A stretch of DNA of 33,047 nt from Parvularculaceae bacterium (GCA_013389105.1 JACADZ010000088.1:1-33047); one strand, 5' to 3'; positions 14,852-24,312 are shown, numbered from the stretch's first letter. Translations and numbers: made by a program. Notes: generated by a model not told the origin, from the sequence alone.

Positions 14852-14941
14852 TGGCGGATGGGGTGGGATTCGAACCCACGAGACCCTTGCGGGTCTGCCG
14901 GTTTTCAAGACCGGTGCCTTCAACCGCTCGGCCACCCATCC
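14852..14941 (-). tRNA. tRNA-Ser (anticodon TGA)
   Basis: This is a 90-nt minus-strand tRNA with the acceptor GGATGGG/CCCATCC. The anticodon stem CCGGT/ACCGG has loop CTTGAAA (anticodon TGA). A long variable arm (AGACCC..GGGTCT) is typical of tRNA-Ser. The T-arm has GGTTCGAATCC, and CCA is encoded. Its 3' end borders the truncated DUF6671 gene. Confidence 0.96.
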
Positions 14942-15001
14942 CGGGGCCGCGAGCAATAGAGCGTCATCGGGAAATTCGGAAGCCCGGGCGGGGTCTACCG
15001 C

Positions 15002-15898
15002 TCAAAGATATGGCCGCTCGCCGGCGATGGTGATGCGGAACATTTCCCGGCGATGGCCAAGATAGTCGCTGATCGGCAGGTGAAGGCAGCAGCGATTGTC
15101 CCAGATGGCTATGGCCCCCTCTTTCCAGCGGAATCGCGCGGTGAAGTTCTCGTGCGTCATGTGGCGGCTGAGAAACTGGAGGATCGGGGCGGATTCCTCC
15201 TCGTCGAGGCCCTTTATGCCGACCGTGTAGACGGGATTGACGTAAAGCGCGCGCCGGCCGGTGACCGGGTGGGTGCGCACGAGCGGGTGCTCCTGGATGC
15301 GCGTCGAGGCGTCCCCGCCGGTCTTGATCGTCATGTTCTCGATGAACGATTGGACGCGCTTCATGCCCTCGCCGTAGCCGCGTTCGGCTGAATGCAGAGC
15401 TGTCATGCCCTCAAGGAGGCGGCGAAACTCTTCCGACAGCGTCTCATAGGCGAGATAGCCGTTCGCATACAGCGTATCGCCGCCGTAAGGCGGAATCTCT
15501 CGGGCGTGCAGAATGGTGTAGGCCGGCGGCGTTTCGAGGAAGCTCCAGTCTGAGTGCCACAGCCCGCCGAACACGACGGGCAGCATCTCGGTCGCCTCTT
15601 TGCGCACATGGAGCACATGCGGCCGGCCGGGAAGTCCCTCGATGAACGGGTCGTCGCCGAAGGCGCCGAATCGCGCCGCGAAACGCTCCAGCGCCTCGAC
15701 GCTCAACGTCCGACCAAGGATGAAGACCGCGAGATGATCGGCGAGCGCGGTGTTGATCTCGGCGAAGGTTTCGTCGGAGAGGTCCTCGACATCGACGCCC
15801 GAAATCTCCGCTCCCATGGTCCCGGCGATCGGCGCGACCTTGATGCGCGTGTATGCGCGGGGCGCATTGGTCTTGGCGGTGGCGGCGCGGATAAGCAT
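15002..15898 (-). CDS. TauD/TfdA family Fe(II)/2-oxoglutarate dioxygenase
   Basis: Members hydroxylate small substrates such as taurine, 2,4-D or alkylsulfates, using 2-oxoglutarate and Fe(II) in the cytoplasm. The 298-residue length is normal. The iron ligands are His115 and Asp117 in WHSDW and the distal His273 in CCLHLPISDY. Arg288 (MFRITI) would bind 2-oxoglutarate. The segment PPAYTILHAREIPPYGGDT after the HxD motif is family-typical. The ATG at 15898 has GGAGG 5 nt upstream. No sulfonate transporter adjoins it, so the substrate is open. It lies just downstream of prfC on the same strand, 67 nt away. Confidence 0.92.
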   Translation of the reverse strand: MLIRAATAKTNAPRAYTRIKVAPIAGTMGAEISGVDVEDLSDETFAEINTALADHLAVFILGRTLSVEALERFAARFGAFGDDPFIEGLPGRPHVLHVRKEATEMLPVVFGGLWHSDWSFLETPPAYTILHAREIPPYGGDTLYANGYLAYETLSEEFRRLLEGMTALHSAERGYGEGMKRVQSFIENMTIKTGGDASTRIQEHPLVRTHPVTGRRALYVNPVYTVGIKGLDEEESAPILQFLSRHMTHENFTARFRWKEGAIAIWDNRCCLHLPISDYLGHRREMFRITIAGERPYL

Positions 15899-15965
15899 GG
15901 GTCCTCCGGTGACGGCTGTCGCTCCAGTCCGGCGCCGCCCGGTTCGATTGTCGAGGGTCCGGGAT

Positions 15966-17558
15966 TTACGCCGCCTCCCGCAGCCTCTCCCGGGTCTTCA
16001 AAAACTTCACGCCCTTCGTGCGCTCCTCCTCGTATTTCGCCTCCCAGGCCGAGCGCGCGAGAAACACCGGGTCGCCGAAGCGGTCGTGGGCGATCGAGGA
16101 TTTGTGCGAGTTGATGAAGGCGTCGAGCGCGGCGCGGTCTTCGGAGACGAGCCAGCGTGCGGCGTCGAAGCCGCAGGTTTCAAGCTTCGCCGCGACGCCG
16201 TATTCGGCCGCCATGCGCGCCTCGATGACGTCAAGCTGGAGCGCACCGACGACGCCGACATAGGTGTCGGCGCCGAGCATCGGCGTGAACACCTGGCTCG
16301 CGCCCTCCTCGGCGAGGCCCATGATCGCCTTCTTCATCTGCTTTGATTTCAGCGGATCGGCGAGGCGCACGCGGCGGATGATCTCCGGCGCGAAGTCCGG
16401 GAGACCGGTGAACCTCAGGCCCTCGATCTCCGAGAGCGTGTCGCCGACGGCCAGCACGCCGTGATTGGGAACGCCAATGATGTCGCCGGCGACCGCTTCC
16501 TCCAGTATCTGGCGGTCCTGCGCGAAGAAGAAGATCGGGTTGTTGACGGCGAGCAGTTTGTCCGTACGGGTGTTCTTGAGCTTCATGCCGCGCTTGAACC
16601 TCCCCGAACACAGCCGCACGAAAGCCACGCGGTCGCGATGGTTCGGATCCATGTTCGCCTGAACCTTGAAGACGAATCCTGAGACGGTCGGATCGGACGG
16701 CTTCACCTCGCGGCCGGCGGCGGCGACGGACTTGGGCGGCGGCGCGTAGCGGCCGATGTCCCGCAGGAGCTCGCCGACCGCAAACTCGCGCAAGGCCGAG
16801 CCGAAATAAACCGGCGTCTGGGCGCCGGCGCGAAATGCGTCAAGATCGAACGCAGGATAGCCGGCCTCGGCCAGCGCTATCTCGCTGCGCGCCGTCGCGG
16901 CGGCGTCCGCGCCCGCATAAGCCTCGAAGCGCGGATCGTCGAGGCCGTCGACCCCCTCGGCCCGCCCATAGGTGCGGTCCGTCGAACTCGTCTCCAGCAG
17001 GACGCGCTTGCCGACAATGTCGTAGCAGCCGCGGAAATTCGCGCCCGAGCCCATCGGCCACACCATGGGCGCCACATCGAGCGCGAGGCGCGAGGCGACC
17101 TCGTCGAGAAGCTCGAACGGATCCTTCCCTTCGCGGTCAATCTTGTTGACGAAAGTGAGGATCGGGATGTCGCGCAGGCGGCAGACTTCAAAGAGCTTCA
17201 AAGTTTGGGATTCGATGCCTTTCGCCGCGTCGATCACCATGACCGCCGAGTCGACGGCGGTCAGCGTGCGGTAGGTGTCTTCCGAGAAATCCTCGTGGCC
17301 CGGCGTGTCGAGGAGGTTGTAGGTGACGCCGTCCTTCTCGAAAGTCATGGCCGAGGTCGTCACCGAAATGCCGCGCTGCTGTTCGATGGCGAGCCAGTCC
17401 GAGCGCGCGCGCCGCCGCTCGCCGCGCGCCTTCACCTCGCCGGCGATGCGGATGGCGCCGGAGGCGAGCAGGAGCTTTTCGGTCAGCGTCGTCTTGCCCG
17501 CGTCCGGGTGCGCGATGATCGCAAAGGTGCGGCGGGAGAGGTGAGGGGCGTCTTTCAT
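15966..17558 (-). CDS. prfC: Peptide chain release factor 3
   Basis: RF3 is the translational GTPase that recycles RF1 and RF2 from the ribosome after termination. The protein is 530 residues, the usual length. It shows the P-loop AHPDAGKT at 16-23, switch I RGISVTTSAM near 68, DTPGHEDFSEDTYRTL near 85, and NKIDREG near 138. RF3-specific blocks follow, such as PVYFGSALREFAVGELL and FAPEIIRRVRLADPLKSKQ. The ATG at 17558 gives the standard MKDAPHLSRRTFAIIAH-type N-terminus. An uncharacterised gene lies upstream and the TauD gene downstream on the same strand. Confidence 0.97.
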   Translation of the reverse strand: MKDAPHLSRRTFAIIAHPDAGKTTLTEKLLLASGAIRIAGEVKARGERRRARSDWLAIEQQRGISVTTSAMTFEKDGVTYNLLDTPGHEDFSEDTYRTLTAVDSAVMVIDAAKGIESQTLKLFEVCRLRDIPILTFVNKIDREGKDPFELLDEVASRLALDVAPMVWPMGSGANFRGCYDIVGKRVLLETSSTDRTYGRAEGVDGLDDPRFEAYAGADAAATARSEIALAEAGYPAFDLDAFRAGAQTPVYFGSALREFAVGELLRDIGRYAPPPKSVAAAGREVKPSDPTVSGFVFKVQANMDPNHRDRVAFVRLCSGRFKRGMKLKNTRTDKLLAVNNPIFFFAQDRQILEEAVAGDIIGVPNHGVLAVGDTLSEIEGLRFTGLPDFAPEIIRRVRLADPLKSKQMKKAIMGLAEEGASQVFTPMLGADTYVGVVGALQLDVIEARMAAEYGVAAKLETCGFDAARWLVSEDRAALDAFINSHKSSIAHDRFGDPVFLARSAWEAKYEEERTKGVKFLKTRERLREAA

Positions 17559-17599
17559 GGCCGGCGGCGGGTAGCATGGCCTGCGCCGGGGGAGAAGCG

Positions 17600-18568
17600 T
17601 CAGGCGGCGCGAATGCGGGCGCGGCGGACGGCGCGCGTGAGATCCGCGAACTCCGCATCGGCCATGTCAGCCGTCGAGGACCGCAGGGAGAGGCCGAGCG
17701 CGCCAAGGATCAGGGCGTCATAGGCGCGCACCTGCTCGACGAACGCTGCGCGCTTTTCCGGGTTCTGATCCTCGGGCCAGGACCTGACCGACTGCCGGCG
17801 CATCGCCAGCTCTTCGATCATCTTTTCGGTGTCGTGATCGTGCGGGGTCAATGCGCTCTTCCGGCGCGCCGCCAGTATTTTCTCGACCGCCCGCTCATGA
17901 CCGCCGCGCGCCGGGGCCATATAGACGGACGAAAAGGAGGGCGGGCCGATATCGCGATCGCCGACGAAAACCGGCATGGCGCGGGGAAGGCCGCATTTCT
18001 CCACCTGCTGCTTCACCGCCATGTGGACGCGGGCGTAAAGCGTCCAGACCGCGAGGCGCCGCGCGACATATTCAGCGCTTCCTTCGCTCTGCGCGCCCCG
18101 TGAGGGATCGGCCATGATGGTCTTGTGCAGGGGAGCGAGGTTTGAGATGGCAAGCGGCGTCCCGACCGAAGTGCGGCCCGCCCATTTCGGCGCGCCGGCG
18201 CCAAGCTCGCCGAGCAGGGACTCCCGCGACGCGCCGGAAAATTCGTAGGCGGAGTTGTCGCGCCAGCTGCAGTCGAGCATGGCCGCTCCGCGGCTGGCGC
18301 CCGGAATCGTGATCTCGAACGCGGCGGGCGCTTTGCCCTTTCGCGAAAGCTCCTCGAAATCGGCGAGCGCGTCGTCCCAGCCGTCGATCGCGACAAAGCG
18401 CTGCTCGAGTTTGTGACAGAGCGGCTCGTAGGCCCCCCCGTACTTCGCCGTATTCGCCGTGACCAGGGCGCGGGCGCCTTCAAAATCCTCGGCGCGCAGC
18501 CGCGCGGCGAGCTCCGCCTCGACTGCGTTCAGACCGGCCTGCGTGAGCCGCCGCGAAAAGATGCCCAT
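17600..18568 (-). CDS. Conserved-looking cytoplasmic protein of unknown function
   Basis: The 322-residue protein is soluble-looking, without a signal peptide or membrane helix, and I do not recognise the family. It has a helical N-terminal part rich in Ala, Glu and Arg (residues 1-70). The middle has aromatic and glycine motifs such as CSWRDNSAYEFSG and KWAGRTSVGTPLAISNLAPLH, near 100-150. The C-terminal third is helical and charged. The start at 18568 has GGGGGA about 7 nt upstream. Codon use matches the neighbours. It lies 41 nt upstream of prfC on the same strand, so co-transcription with the release factor is possible. Confidence 0.75.
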   Translation of the reverse strand: MGIFSRRLTQAGLNAVEAELAARLRAEDFEGARALVTANTAKYGGAYEPLCHKLEQRFVAIDGWDDALADFEELSRKGKAPAAFEITIPGASRGAAMLDCSWRDNSAYEFSGASRESLLGELGAGAPKWAGRTSVGTPLAISNLAPLHKTIMADPSRGAQSEGSAEYVARRLAVWTLYARVHMAVKQQVEKCGLPRAMPVFVGDRDIGPPSFSSVYMAPARGGHERAVEKILAARRKSALTPHDHDTEKMIEELAMRRQSVRSWPEDQNPEKRAAFVEQVRAYDALILGALGLSLRSSTADMADAEFADLTRAVRRARIRAA

Positions 18569-18706
18569 GTCTCTGTCCCCCGGGCGACAGTATGTCCCGG
18601 GCGGCGGAAAAAAAGGGTAAAGCCCCAAAAGGGGCGCTCGGACGCCAGGCCGGAACGCGGCTCATTTGCCCGCAAGTTTGAGCCGCCGAAAAAATTGGCA
18701 CAAGCA

Positions 18707-18733
18707 TGTCGATTTTCGGAGGACCGGTTCGTC
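18707..18733 (+). promoter_or_regulatory. Predicted ECF42-type promoter upstream of the DGPF gene
   Basis: TGTCGA (18707-18712), a 17-nt spacer and CGTC (18730-18733) match, as I recall it, the promoter motif of ECF42 sigma factors (TGTCGA at -35, CGTC-like at -10). It lies about 50 nt before the ATG of the DGPF gene, which precedes an ECF42-type sigma factor. This makes autoregulation likely. Confidence 0.6.
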
Positions 18734-18781
18734 GTCAGGATGAGGCGCCAATCATGGGCCCGAAGAAGAGGAGAATAGCGG

Positions 18782-19216
18782 ATGCGCGTCATGGTTTTTG
18801 TGAAGGCGACTGAAGGGAGCGAAAAGGGCCTTACGCCGACGCCGGAAGCGCTGGCGGCCTTTGCAGCGATGGACGCGTTTAACGAGGAACTGGTTAAAGC
18901 CGGCGTATTCGTGGCGGCCGCCGGCCTCAAGCCAAGCATCGAGGCCAAGCGGATCGTATTTGAGGACGCGAAGCGAACTGTCGTCGATGGGCCATTCGCC
19001 GAGGCTCGCGAACTGGTCGCTGGATTCTCAATCTGGGAGGTTAAGGATATGGATGAAGCCGTGGCCTGGGCCAAACGCTGCCCGAATCCCATGCCGGGGC
19101 GCAGCGAGATCGAGATCCGTCCGTTTTTTGAGGCCGCGGACCTCGCCGGCTTTGTCACGCCCGAGGAGCTCTCAGCGCCCCGCAGCGGGGAGCGCGGAAA
19201 GCTCGGCGTCGCTTAG
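18782..19216 (+). CDS. YCII-related DGPF domain protein
   Basis: The 144-residue protein has the YCII/DGPF fold (PF03795): an N-terminal MVFVKATEG strand, a helix around FAAMDAFNEELVKAG, and DGPF at residues 69-72. That is followed by AEARELVAGFSIWEVKDMDEAVAWAKRCP. DGPF proteins are repeatedly encoded beside ECF42 sigma factors and are thought to be part of that regulon. Their chemistry is not established. A GAGGAG site lies 7-8 nt before the ATG. The sigma factor begins 130 nt downstream on the same strand. Confidence 0.93.
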   Translation: MRVMVFVKATEGSEKGLTPTPEALAAFAAMDAFNEELVKAGVFVAAAGLKPSIEAKRIVFEDAKRTVVDGPFAEARELVAGFSIWEVKDMDEAVAWAKRCPNPMPGRSEIEIRPFFEAADLAGFVTPEELSAPRSGERGKLGVA

Positions 19217-19346
19217 GGCGCGCCTACGATGTCGCGTCGGAGTCTCGACAAAGGCGGCCGCGTAGCGAGGGGTCGGCGGCTCGACCGATTCGCGTCGCGA
19301 TCGGGCGGAGCCTTGTCCGGTCCGCTGGTTTGACCGAACATGCGGC

Positions 19347-20639
19347 GTGACCGAAAGCGAGACGCACCAGGCGATCGAAGCGACCTTCCGCATTGAACGG
19401 GCGCGGCTCGTCGCCGGCCTCGCCCGACTGACGCGAAGCATCGACCTGGCGGAGGAGCTGGCGCAGGACGCATTGCTCGCGGCCCTTGTCGAATGGCCGA
19501 AGACGGGCGTCCCGTCAAAGCCGGGCGCCTGGCTGATGGCGGTCGCCAAACGCCGCGCCATCGACGCGCTCCGCCGTAGGGCCATGCGCGACCGCAAGCA
19601 TGCCGAAATCGCGCTCACGCAGAACGAGGCCGCCGACGGCGCGCTGGAAATCGAAGCGTTCCTCGACGACGATATCGGCGATGATCTCCTCGGCCTCATC
19701 TTCACCGCCTGCGATCCTATGCTGGCGGCAGCTGCCCGCGCGGCGCTCACTTTGCGCTTGGTTGCGGGCCTTACGACCCACGAGATTGCGCGCGCCTTCC
19801 TGACGAGCGAGGCGACGATCGCGCAACGCCTCGTTCGCGCCAAGAAGGCCATCGCCAAGGCCGGTCTGACTTTCGAGCCGCCCCGCGGGGCCCAGCGGAC
19901 CGCACGGCTGCCATCGGTGCTCGAGGTCATCTACCTCATCTTCAACGAGGGCTATGCGGCGACGTCGGGCGAGGAGCTCACCCGGCCGATTGTCGCCGGC
20001 GAGGCGCAGCGGCTTGGCCGACTCCTGGCCGCGCTGATGCCGGGCGAGTCCGAAGTGCACGGCCTCCTCGCTCTCATGGAGCTGCAGGCGTCGCGCCTCA
20101 TGGCGCGCACAGCGCCGGACGGGAACCCCATACCGATCACCAATCAGGATCGCGCGCGATGGGACCGGCTGCTGATTGAGGGAGGCCTGCAATCGCTCGT
20201 CCGCGCCGAACGCCTCGCCGCCGAAAAATCAGGGGTCGCCGGGGAGGGGGGCTTTGGCCCGTATCTGCTACAGGCGGAGATCGCCGCCTGTCACGCCCGG
20301 GCCAGCCGCGCCGAGGAGACTGACTGGGCGCGCATCGCCGCGCTCTACGACCGGTTGCGCGAAGTCACGCCGTCGCCCGTCGTCGAACTCAATCGGGCGA
20401 TCGCCCACAGCATGGTATTCGGACCCGAAGCGGGGTTGAGGCTGATCGACGCCATCGCGGCCGACCCTGCCCTTCGAGCCTATGCGCCGCTTCCGGCGGC
20501 GAGGGGCGACTTCATGATGCGGGCGGGTCGCCGCGCCGAGGCGCAGTCGCAATTCCGGGCGGCCGCCGATCTGACTCGTAATGCGCGGGAAAAAGCCTTT
20601 CTCCTTGCTCGCGCGGCCGCCCTGGACGCCGTCGGCTGA
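19347..20639 (+). CDS. ECF42-type RNA polymerase sigma factor with C-terminal TPR-like domain
   Basis: The protein is about 430 residues, much longer than a minimal ECF sigma factor. Residues 1-80 are sigma region 2 (VAGLARLTRSIDLAEELAQDALLAAL...W.KTGVPSKPGAWLMAVAKRRAIDALRR). Residues about 110-170 are region 4 (ALTLRLVAGLTTHEIARAFLTSEATIAQRLVRAKKAI). The remaining 250 residues are the helical DUF6596/TPR-like extension characteristic of ECF42 (IYLIFNEGYAATSGEEL, EVHGLLALMELQASR, GPYLLQAEIAACHA, VVELNRAIA). ECF42 factors lack an anti-sigma factor and are thought to be controlled through this extension. The start is GTG at 19347 (VTESETHQAIEATFRIE), the usual family N-terminus. The promoter at 18707 would serve both genes. 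Confidence 0.93.
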   Translation: MTESETHQAIEATFRIERARLVAGLARLTRSIDLAEELAQDALLAALVEWPKTGVPSKPGAWLMAVAKRRAIDALRRRAMRDRKHAEIALTQNEAADGALEIEAFLDDDIGDDLLGLIFTACDPMLAAAARAALTLRLVAGLTTHEIARAFLTSEATIAQRLVRAKKAIAKAGLTFEPPRGAQRTARLPSVLEVIYLIFNEGYAATSGEELTRPIVAGEAQRLGRLLAALMPGESEVHGLLALMELQASRLMARTAPDGNPIPITNQDRARWDRLLIEGGLQSLVRAERLAAEKSGVAGEGGFGPYLLQAEIAACHARASRAEETDWARIAALYDRLREVTPSPVVELNRAIAHSMVFGPEAGLRLIDAIAADPALRAYAPLPAARGDFMMRAGRRAEAQSQFRAAADLTRNAREKAFLLARAAALDAVG

Positions 20640-20714
20640 CAACTCGGCGCTCCAGCCTGTCGCCCGCGTCTTGGAAACGTTATAGGGGTCGGCTTCACAG
20701 AAGACTCCCGGCCC

Positions 20715-22421
20715 ATGCCCCGCATCCTCATCACCTCGGCGCTTCCCTACATCAACGGCATCAAGCATCTCGGCAATCTCGTGGGCTCGATGCTGCCGGC
20801 CGACGTCTATGCGCGTTTCCAGCGGGCCCGGGGCAACGACGTTCTATTCATCTGCGCCACGGACGAGCACGGCACGCCGGCCGAACTCGCCGCCCGGGCC
20901 GCGGGGCAGAGCGTCGAGCGCTATTGCGAGGAGCAGCACGAGATCCAGAAGAGGGCCTGCGCCGAGTTCGGTCTCTCCTTCGATCATTTCGGCCGCACCT
21001 CGCGCCTGCCCAACCATCGCCTGACGCAGCATTTCGCAGCGGTGCTGGAGAAGAACGGCCTCATCGAGGAGCGGACGACGAAGCAGGTCTACTCCGTCGA
21101 CGACGCCCGCTTCCTTCCAGACCGTTATGTGGAGGGGACGTGCCCGAACTGCGCCTATGAGAAGGCCCGCGGCGACCAGTGCGACAACTGCGGACGCCTG
21201 CTCGACCCGACCGAGCTCAAAAATCCGTATTCGGCGATTTCAGGCTCGCGCAGGATCGAACTGCGCGACACGGCGCACCTCTATCTCCTGCAATCGAAGC
21301 TGCAGGCGCGCATCGCCGACTGGGTCGCGGCGCGCCCCGGCTGGCCGCAGCTGACCAAATCGATCGCGCAGAAATGGCTGAAGGAAGGCCTGCAGGACCG
21401 CTCGATCACCCGAGACCTCTATTGGGGGATCAAAGTCCTGAAGGAGGGCAAGCCGCGCCCGGGCTTCGAGGATAAGGTCTTCTACGTCTGGTTCGACGCG
21501 CCGATCGGCTACATCGCCGCGACCGTCGAATGGGCTGAGAAGACAGGTCAGGGCTGGGAGCGCTGGTGGCGTGCCGACAAGGGCGCTGCGGACGTGCGCT
21601 ACGTTCAGTTCATGGGCAAGGACAATGTCGCCTTTCACACGGTCTCATTCCCGGCGACCCTGCTGGGGAGCGAGGAGCCGTGGAAGACCGTCGACACGCT
21701 GAAATCCCTGAACTGGCTCACCTGGTATGGCGGCAAGTTCTCGACCAGCCAGAACCGCGGCGTGTTTATGGATCAGGCGCTCGAACTTCTGCCAGCGGAC
21801 TACTGGCGCTGGGCGCTGATGGCGAACGCGCCGGAAAGCGACGACGCCTCGTTCACGCTGGAACAGTTCGCCGGCGTCGTGAACAAGGATTTGAACGACG
21901 TGCTCGGCAATTTCGTCAACCGCGTGACGAAATTCTGCGCCTCGAAATTCGGAGAAAAGGTTCCGGAAGGGGGCGCCTACGGCGCCGTCGAGGAGAAGCT
22001 GATTGCCGATCTAGACGCCAAGATCGCCCTCTATACCGCGGCGCTCGAGGTGATGGAGTTCCGCAAGGCCTGCGCCGAACTGCGGTCGATCTGGGTCGCC
22101 GGCAACGAATATCTCCAAATCGCCGCGCCGTGGACGGCGTTCAAGACGGATCCGGCGCGCGCCGCCGCCTCGGTGCGGGCCGGGCTGAACCTCATCGCGC
22201 TCTTCGCCGCGCTCTCGGCGCCGGTTATTCCGTATACAGCGCAAAAGATGTTCGAGCTGCTGAGGCTGGACGCGGCGCAGGAGGCGCGCTGGCCGTCGTC
22301 GGCCAAGGCGGCGCTGGCGCGCCTGAAGCCGGGACACTCCTTCACCGCGACGGACCCCCTGTTCCGCAAGATCGAGGAGACGGAGGTCGCGGCGTGGCGG
22401 GAGCGGTTCGGGGCGGCGTGA
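20715..22421 (+). CDS. metG: Methionine--tRNA ligase
   Basis: MetRS charges initiator and elongator tRNA-Met with methionine. The product is 568 residues. The class I signature 1 is HLGN at 18-21 (variant of HIGH). Signature 2 is KFSTS at 341-345 (variant of KMSKS). The zinc knuckle is Cys143, Cys146, Cys156 and Cys159. [11 protein letters not shown] and the ISVWGSGEY-like [20 protein letters not shown] block also match. It lacks the C-terminal tRNA-binding Trbp111-like domain, so it is the short form. The ATG at 20715 gives the usual [20 protein letters not shown] start. No operon partner is apparent. Confidence 0.97.
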   Translation: MPRILITSALPYINGIKHLGNLVGSMLPADVYARFQRARGNDVLFICATDEHGTPAELAARAAGQSVERYCEEQHEIQKRACAEFGLSFDHFGRTSRLPNHRLTQHFAAVLEKNGLIEERTTKQVYSVDDARFLPDRYVEGTCPNCAYEKARGDQCDNCGRLLDPTELKNPYSAISGSRRIELRDTAHLYLLQSKLQARIADWVAARPGWPQLTKSIAQKWLKEGLQDRSITRDLYWGIKVLKEGKPRPGFEDKVFYVWFDAPIGYIAATVEWAEKTGQGWERWWRADKGAADVRYVQFMGKDNVAFHTVSFPATLLGSEEPWKTVDTLKSLNWLTWYGGKFSTSQNRGVFMDQALELLPADYWRWALMANAPESDDASFTLEQFAGVVNKDLNDVLGNFVNRVTKFCASKFGEKVPEGGAYGAVEEKLIADLDAKIALYTAALEVMEFRKACAELRSIWVAGNEYLQIAAPWTAFKTDPARAAASVRAGLNLIALFAALSAPVIPYTAQKMFELLRLDAAQEARWPSSAKAALARLKPGHSFTATDPLFRKIEETEVAAWRERFGAA

Positions 22422-22660
22422 TGGCGACGAGTTCGTCAGTTTGGAGGCGCGGACGGGCGCTCGCCGCGTCTCCTCGCCGTTGACCGAACTCCGGGGTCTT
22501 GCCCCGGCGGGGCCGTCGGCCGAGGCAAGGCGCCAATAATTGTTGCGGATGTCGCGGCGTCGAGCGTAGGGCGACGTCATGTACGCACCCCTATCGGGGC
22601 CCGGCGAGCTAAACGGCTGACGCCTCGGCGCGCTTGGCGTGCGTTTGAAAGGAGCACCTG

Positions 22661-23446
22661 ATGAAAGGCCTGTTTTCCCTCAAGGGCCGCACCGCCCTCG
22701 TCACCGGCGGCTCGCGCAACATCGGCAAGATGATCGCGCAAGGATTCCTTGAATATGGCGCAACCGTCTATATCGCCTCGCGCAAGGCGGCCGATTGCGA
22801 CAAGACCGCCGAGGAGCTGTCAAAATACGGGAAATGCGTCTCGATCCCGCAGGATGTGTCGACGGTCGCCGGTTGTCAGGAGCTCGCCGCCAAGTATTTG
22901 AAGCACGAGAAGTCGCTCGACATTCTCGTCAACAACGCGGGCGCGGCGTGGGGCGCGCCATTCGACGAGTTCCCGGAAAGCGGCTGGGACAAGACCATGA
23001 ACCTCAACGTCAAGTCGCTGTTCTTCCTGACGCAGGCGCTGCACGGCCCCCTGAAGAAGGCGGCAAGTCATGAGCGTCCCGCCAAGGTCATCAACATCGC
23101 CTCCATCGACGGCATCAGGATCAATCCGTGGGAGACCTACGCTTATCAGGCCTCGAAGGCGGCAGTGATCCATCTGACCCGCAAATTGGCCGAGCGGCTC
23201 ATAAAGGACGACATCTGCGTTTCCGGGATCGCGCCCGGCGCCTTTGCGTCCGAAATGAACAGGGCCGCACGCGACCATGGCGATGAAGTCGCCAAACGCA
23301 TCCCGGCGCGACGCATCGGGCGGACCGAAGACATGGCGGGCGCCGCTATCTTTCTCGCCTCGAAGGCGGGGGACTACGTGGTCGGCGACACGATCGCCGT
23401 CGACGGCGGCGTCGCCTATTCCGGCTTCTCGCACATACCTGAGTAA
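22661..23446 (+). CDS. Short-chain dehydrogenase/reductase (SDR)
   Basis: The 261-residue protein is a classical NAD(P)-dependent oxidoreductase. It has the nucleotide-binding TGGSRNIG at 15-22, NNAG near 87-90, the catalytic Ser148, and Tyr162-x3-Lys166 in YQASK. The C-terminal tail (DTIAVDGGVAYSGFS) is typical. The Arg in the glycine-rich motif and SRKAADC after beta-2 favour NADP(H). The substrate is not predictable. The family includes gluconate 5-dehydrogenase- and acetoacetyl-CoA reductase-like enzymes. AAAGGAG lies 6 nt before the ATG. It converges on the metallo-beta-lactamase gene, with stop codons 2 nt apart. Confidence 0.94.
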   Translation: MKGLFSLKGRTALVTGGSRNIGKMIAQGFLEYGATVYIASRKAADCDKTAEELSKYGKCVSIPQDVSTVAGCQELAAKYLKHEKSLDILVNNAGAAWGAPFDEFPESGWDKTMNLNVKSLFFLTQALHGPLKKAASHERPAKVINIASIDGIRINPWETYAYQASKAAVIHLTRKLAERLIKDDICVSGIAPGAFASEMNRAARDHGDEVAKRIPARRIGRTEDMAGAAIFLASKAGDYVVGDTIAVDGGVAYSGFSHIPE

Positions 23447-23448
23447 GG

Positions 23449-24312
23449 TCAGAACCGATCGAGGGGCAGCTTCAGGTAGGAGACGCCGTTGTCCTCCGCC
23501 TTCGGAAAATGGCCGGCGCGCATGTTGACCTGCACGGAGGGAAGCAGCAGCCGCGGCATGGCGAGGGTCCTGTCGCGCGCCGTGCGCATGGCGACGAAGG
23601 CGTCTTCGCTGACGCCTTCGTGAATGTGAATATTTGAGGCGCGCTCTTCGGCGACCGTCGTCTCCCAGCGAAACTCGTCGCGTCCCGGGGCCTTGTAGTC
23701 GTGGCAAAGGAATACGCGCGTCGCGGGGGAAAGGGCGAAAAGCCGCTGGATCGAGCGGTAAAGCGTCCTCGCATCGCCGCCCGGAAAGTCGCAGCGCGCC
23801 GTGCCGTAGTCGGGCATGAACAGCGTGTCGCCGACGAAGGCGGCGTCGCCGATGAGGTAGGTCATGCAGGCCGGCGTGTGACCCGGCGTCGCGATGGCGC
23901 GCGCCGGCACGTCGCCGACATGGAACGCGTCGCCGTCGTGGAAGAGCGCGTCGAATTGACTGCCGTCGCGCGCGAAATCCGCGCCGGCGTTGAACGCCTC
24001 GCCAAAGACGCGCTGGACCGTCGCGACTTCGGCCCCGATGCCGATCTTGCCGCCGAGCCGCCCCTTGATATAGGGCGCGGCCGACAGGTGATCCGCGTGC
24101 ACGTGGGTCTCGAGGATCCACTCGACCTCAAGGCGCCTCTCGCGAATGAACGCAATGATCTTGTCGGCGCCTGAAGTCGACGTGCGGCCCGAGGCCGGGT
24201 CGAAGTCCCGGACGCTGTCGATCACCGCGCATTTGCGTCCGGCAGGATCGGCGACCACATAGCTCGCCGTGTTGGTCGGCTCGTCGAAAAAGGCGGCGAC
24301 TTGGGGTTTCAT
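23449..24312 (-). CDS. Metallo-beta-lactamase-fold hydrolase, persulfide dioxygenase/Blh-like
   Basis: The 287-residue protein resembles ETHE1/Blh-type enzymes that oxidise glutathione persulfide. Metal ligands are His70, His72, Asp74 and His75 in THVHADH. His in ATPGHTPACMTY lies near 143 and Asp in VGDTLFMPDYGTARCDFPGG near 160. His in FLCHDY is near 203. The FDE.TNT.SYVV.DP..R.CA.ID opening and the CDFPGGDA block are characteristic of this subgroup rather than of glyoxalase II. The ATG at 24312 has AAGGA about 7 nt upstream. No sulfide regulator or rhodanese adjoins it. It converges on the SDR gene. Confidence 0.9.
   Translation of the reverse strand: MKPQVAAFFDEPTNTASYVVADPAGRKCAVIDSVRDFDPASGRTSTSGADKIIAFIRERRLEVEWILETHVHADHLSAAPYIKGRLGGKIGIGAEVATVQRVFGEAFNAGADFARDGSQFDALFHDGDAFHVGDVPARAIATPGHTPACMTYLIGDAAFVGDTLFMPDYGTARCDFPGGDARTLYRSIQRLFALSPATRVFLCHDYKAPGRDEFRWETTVAEERASNIHIHEGVSEDAFVAMRTARDRTLAMPRLLLPSVQVNMRAGHFPKAEDNGVSYLKLPLDRF

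Noticed and set aside
22422-22660. Gene or terminator between metG and the SDR gene
   Set aside because: There is only a 20-codon frame overlapping the metG stop and a CCGGGG/CCCCGG hairpin without a T tract. Nothing firm.
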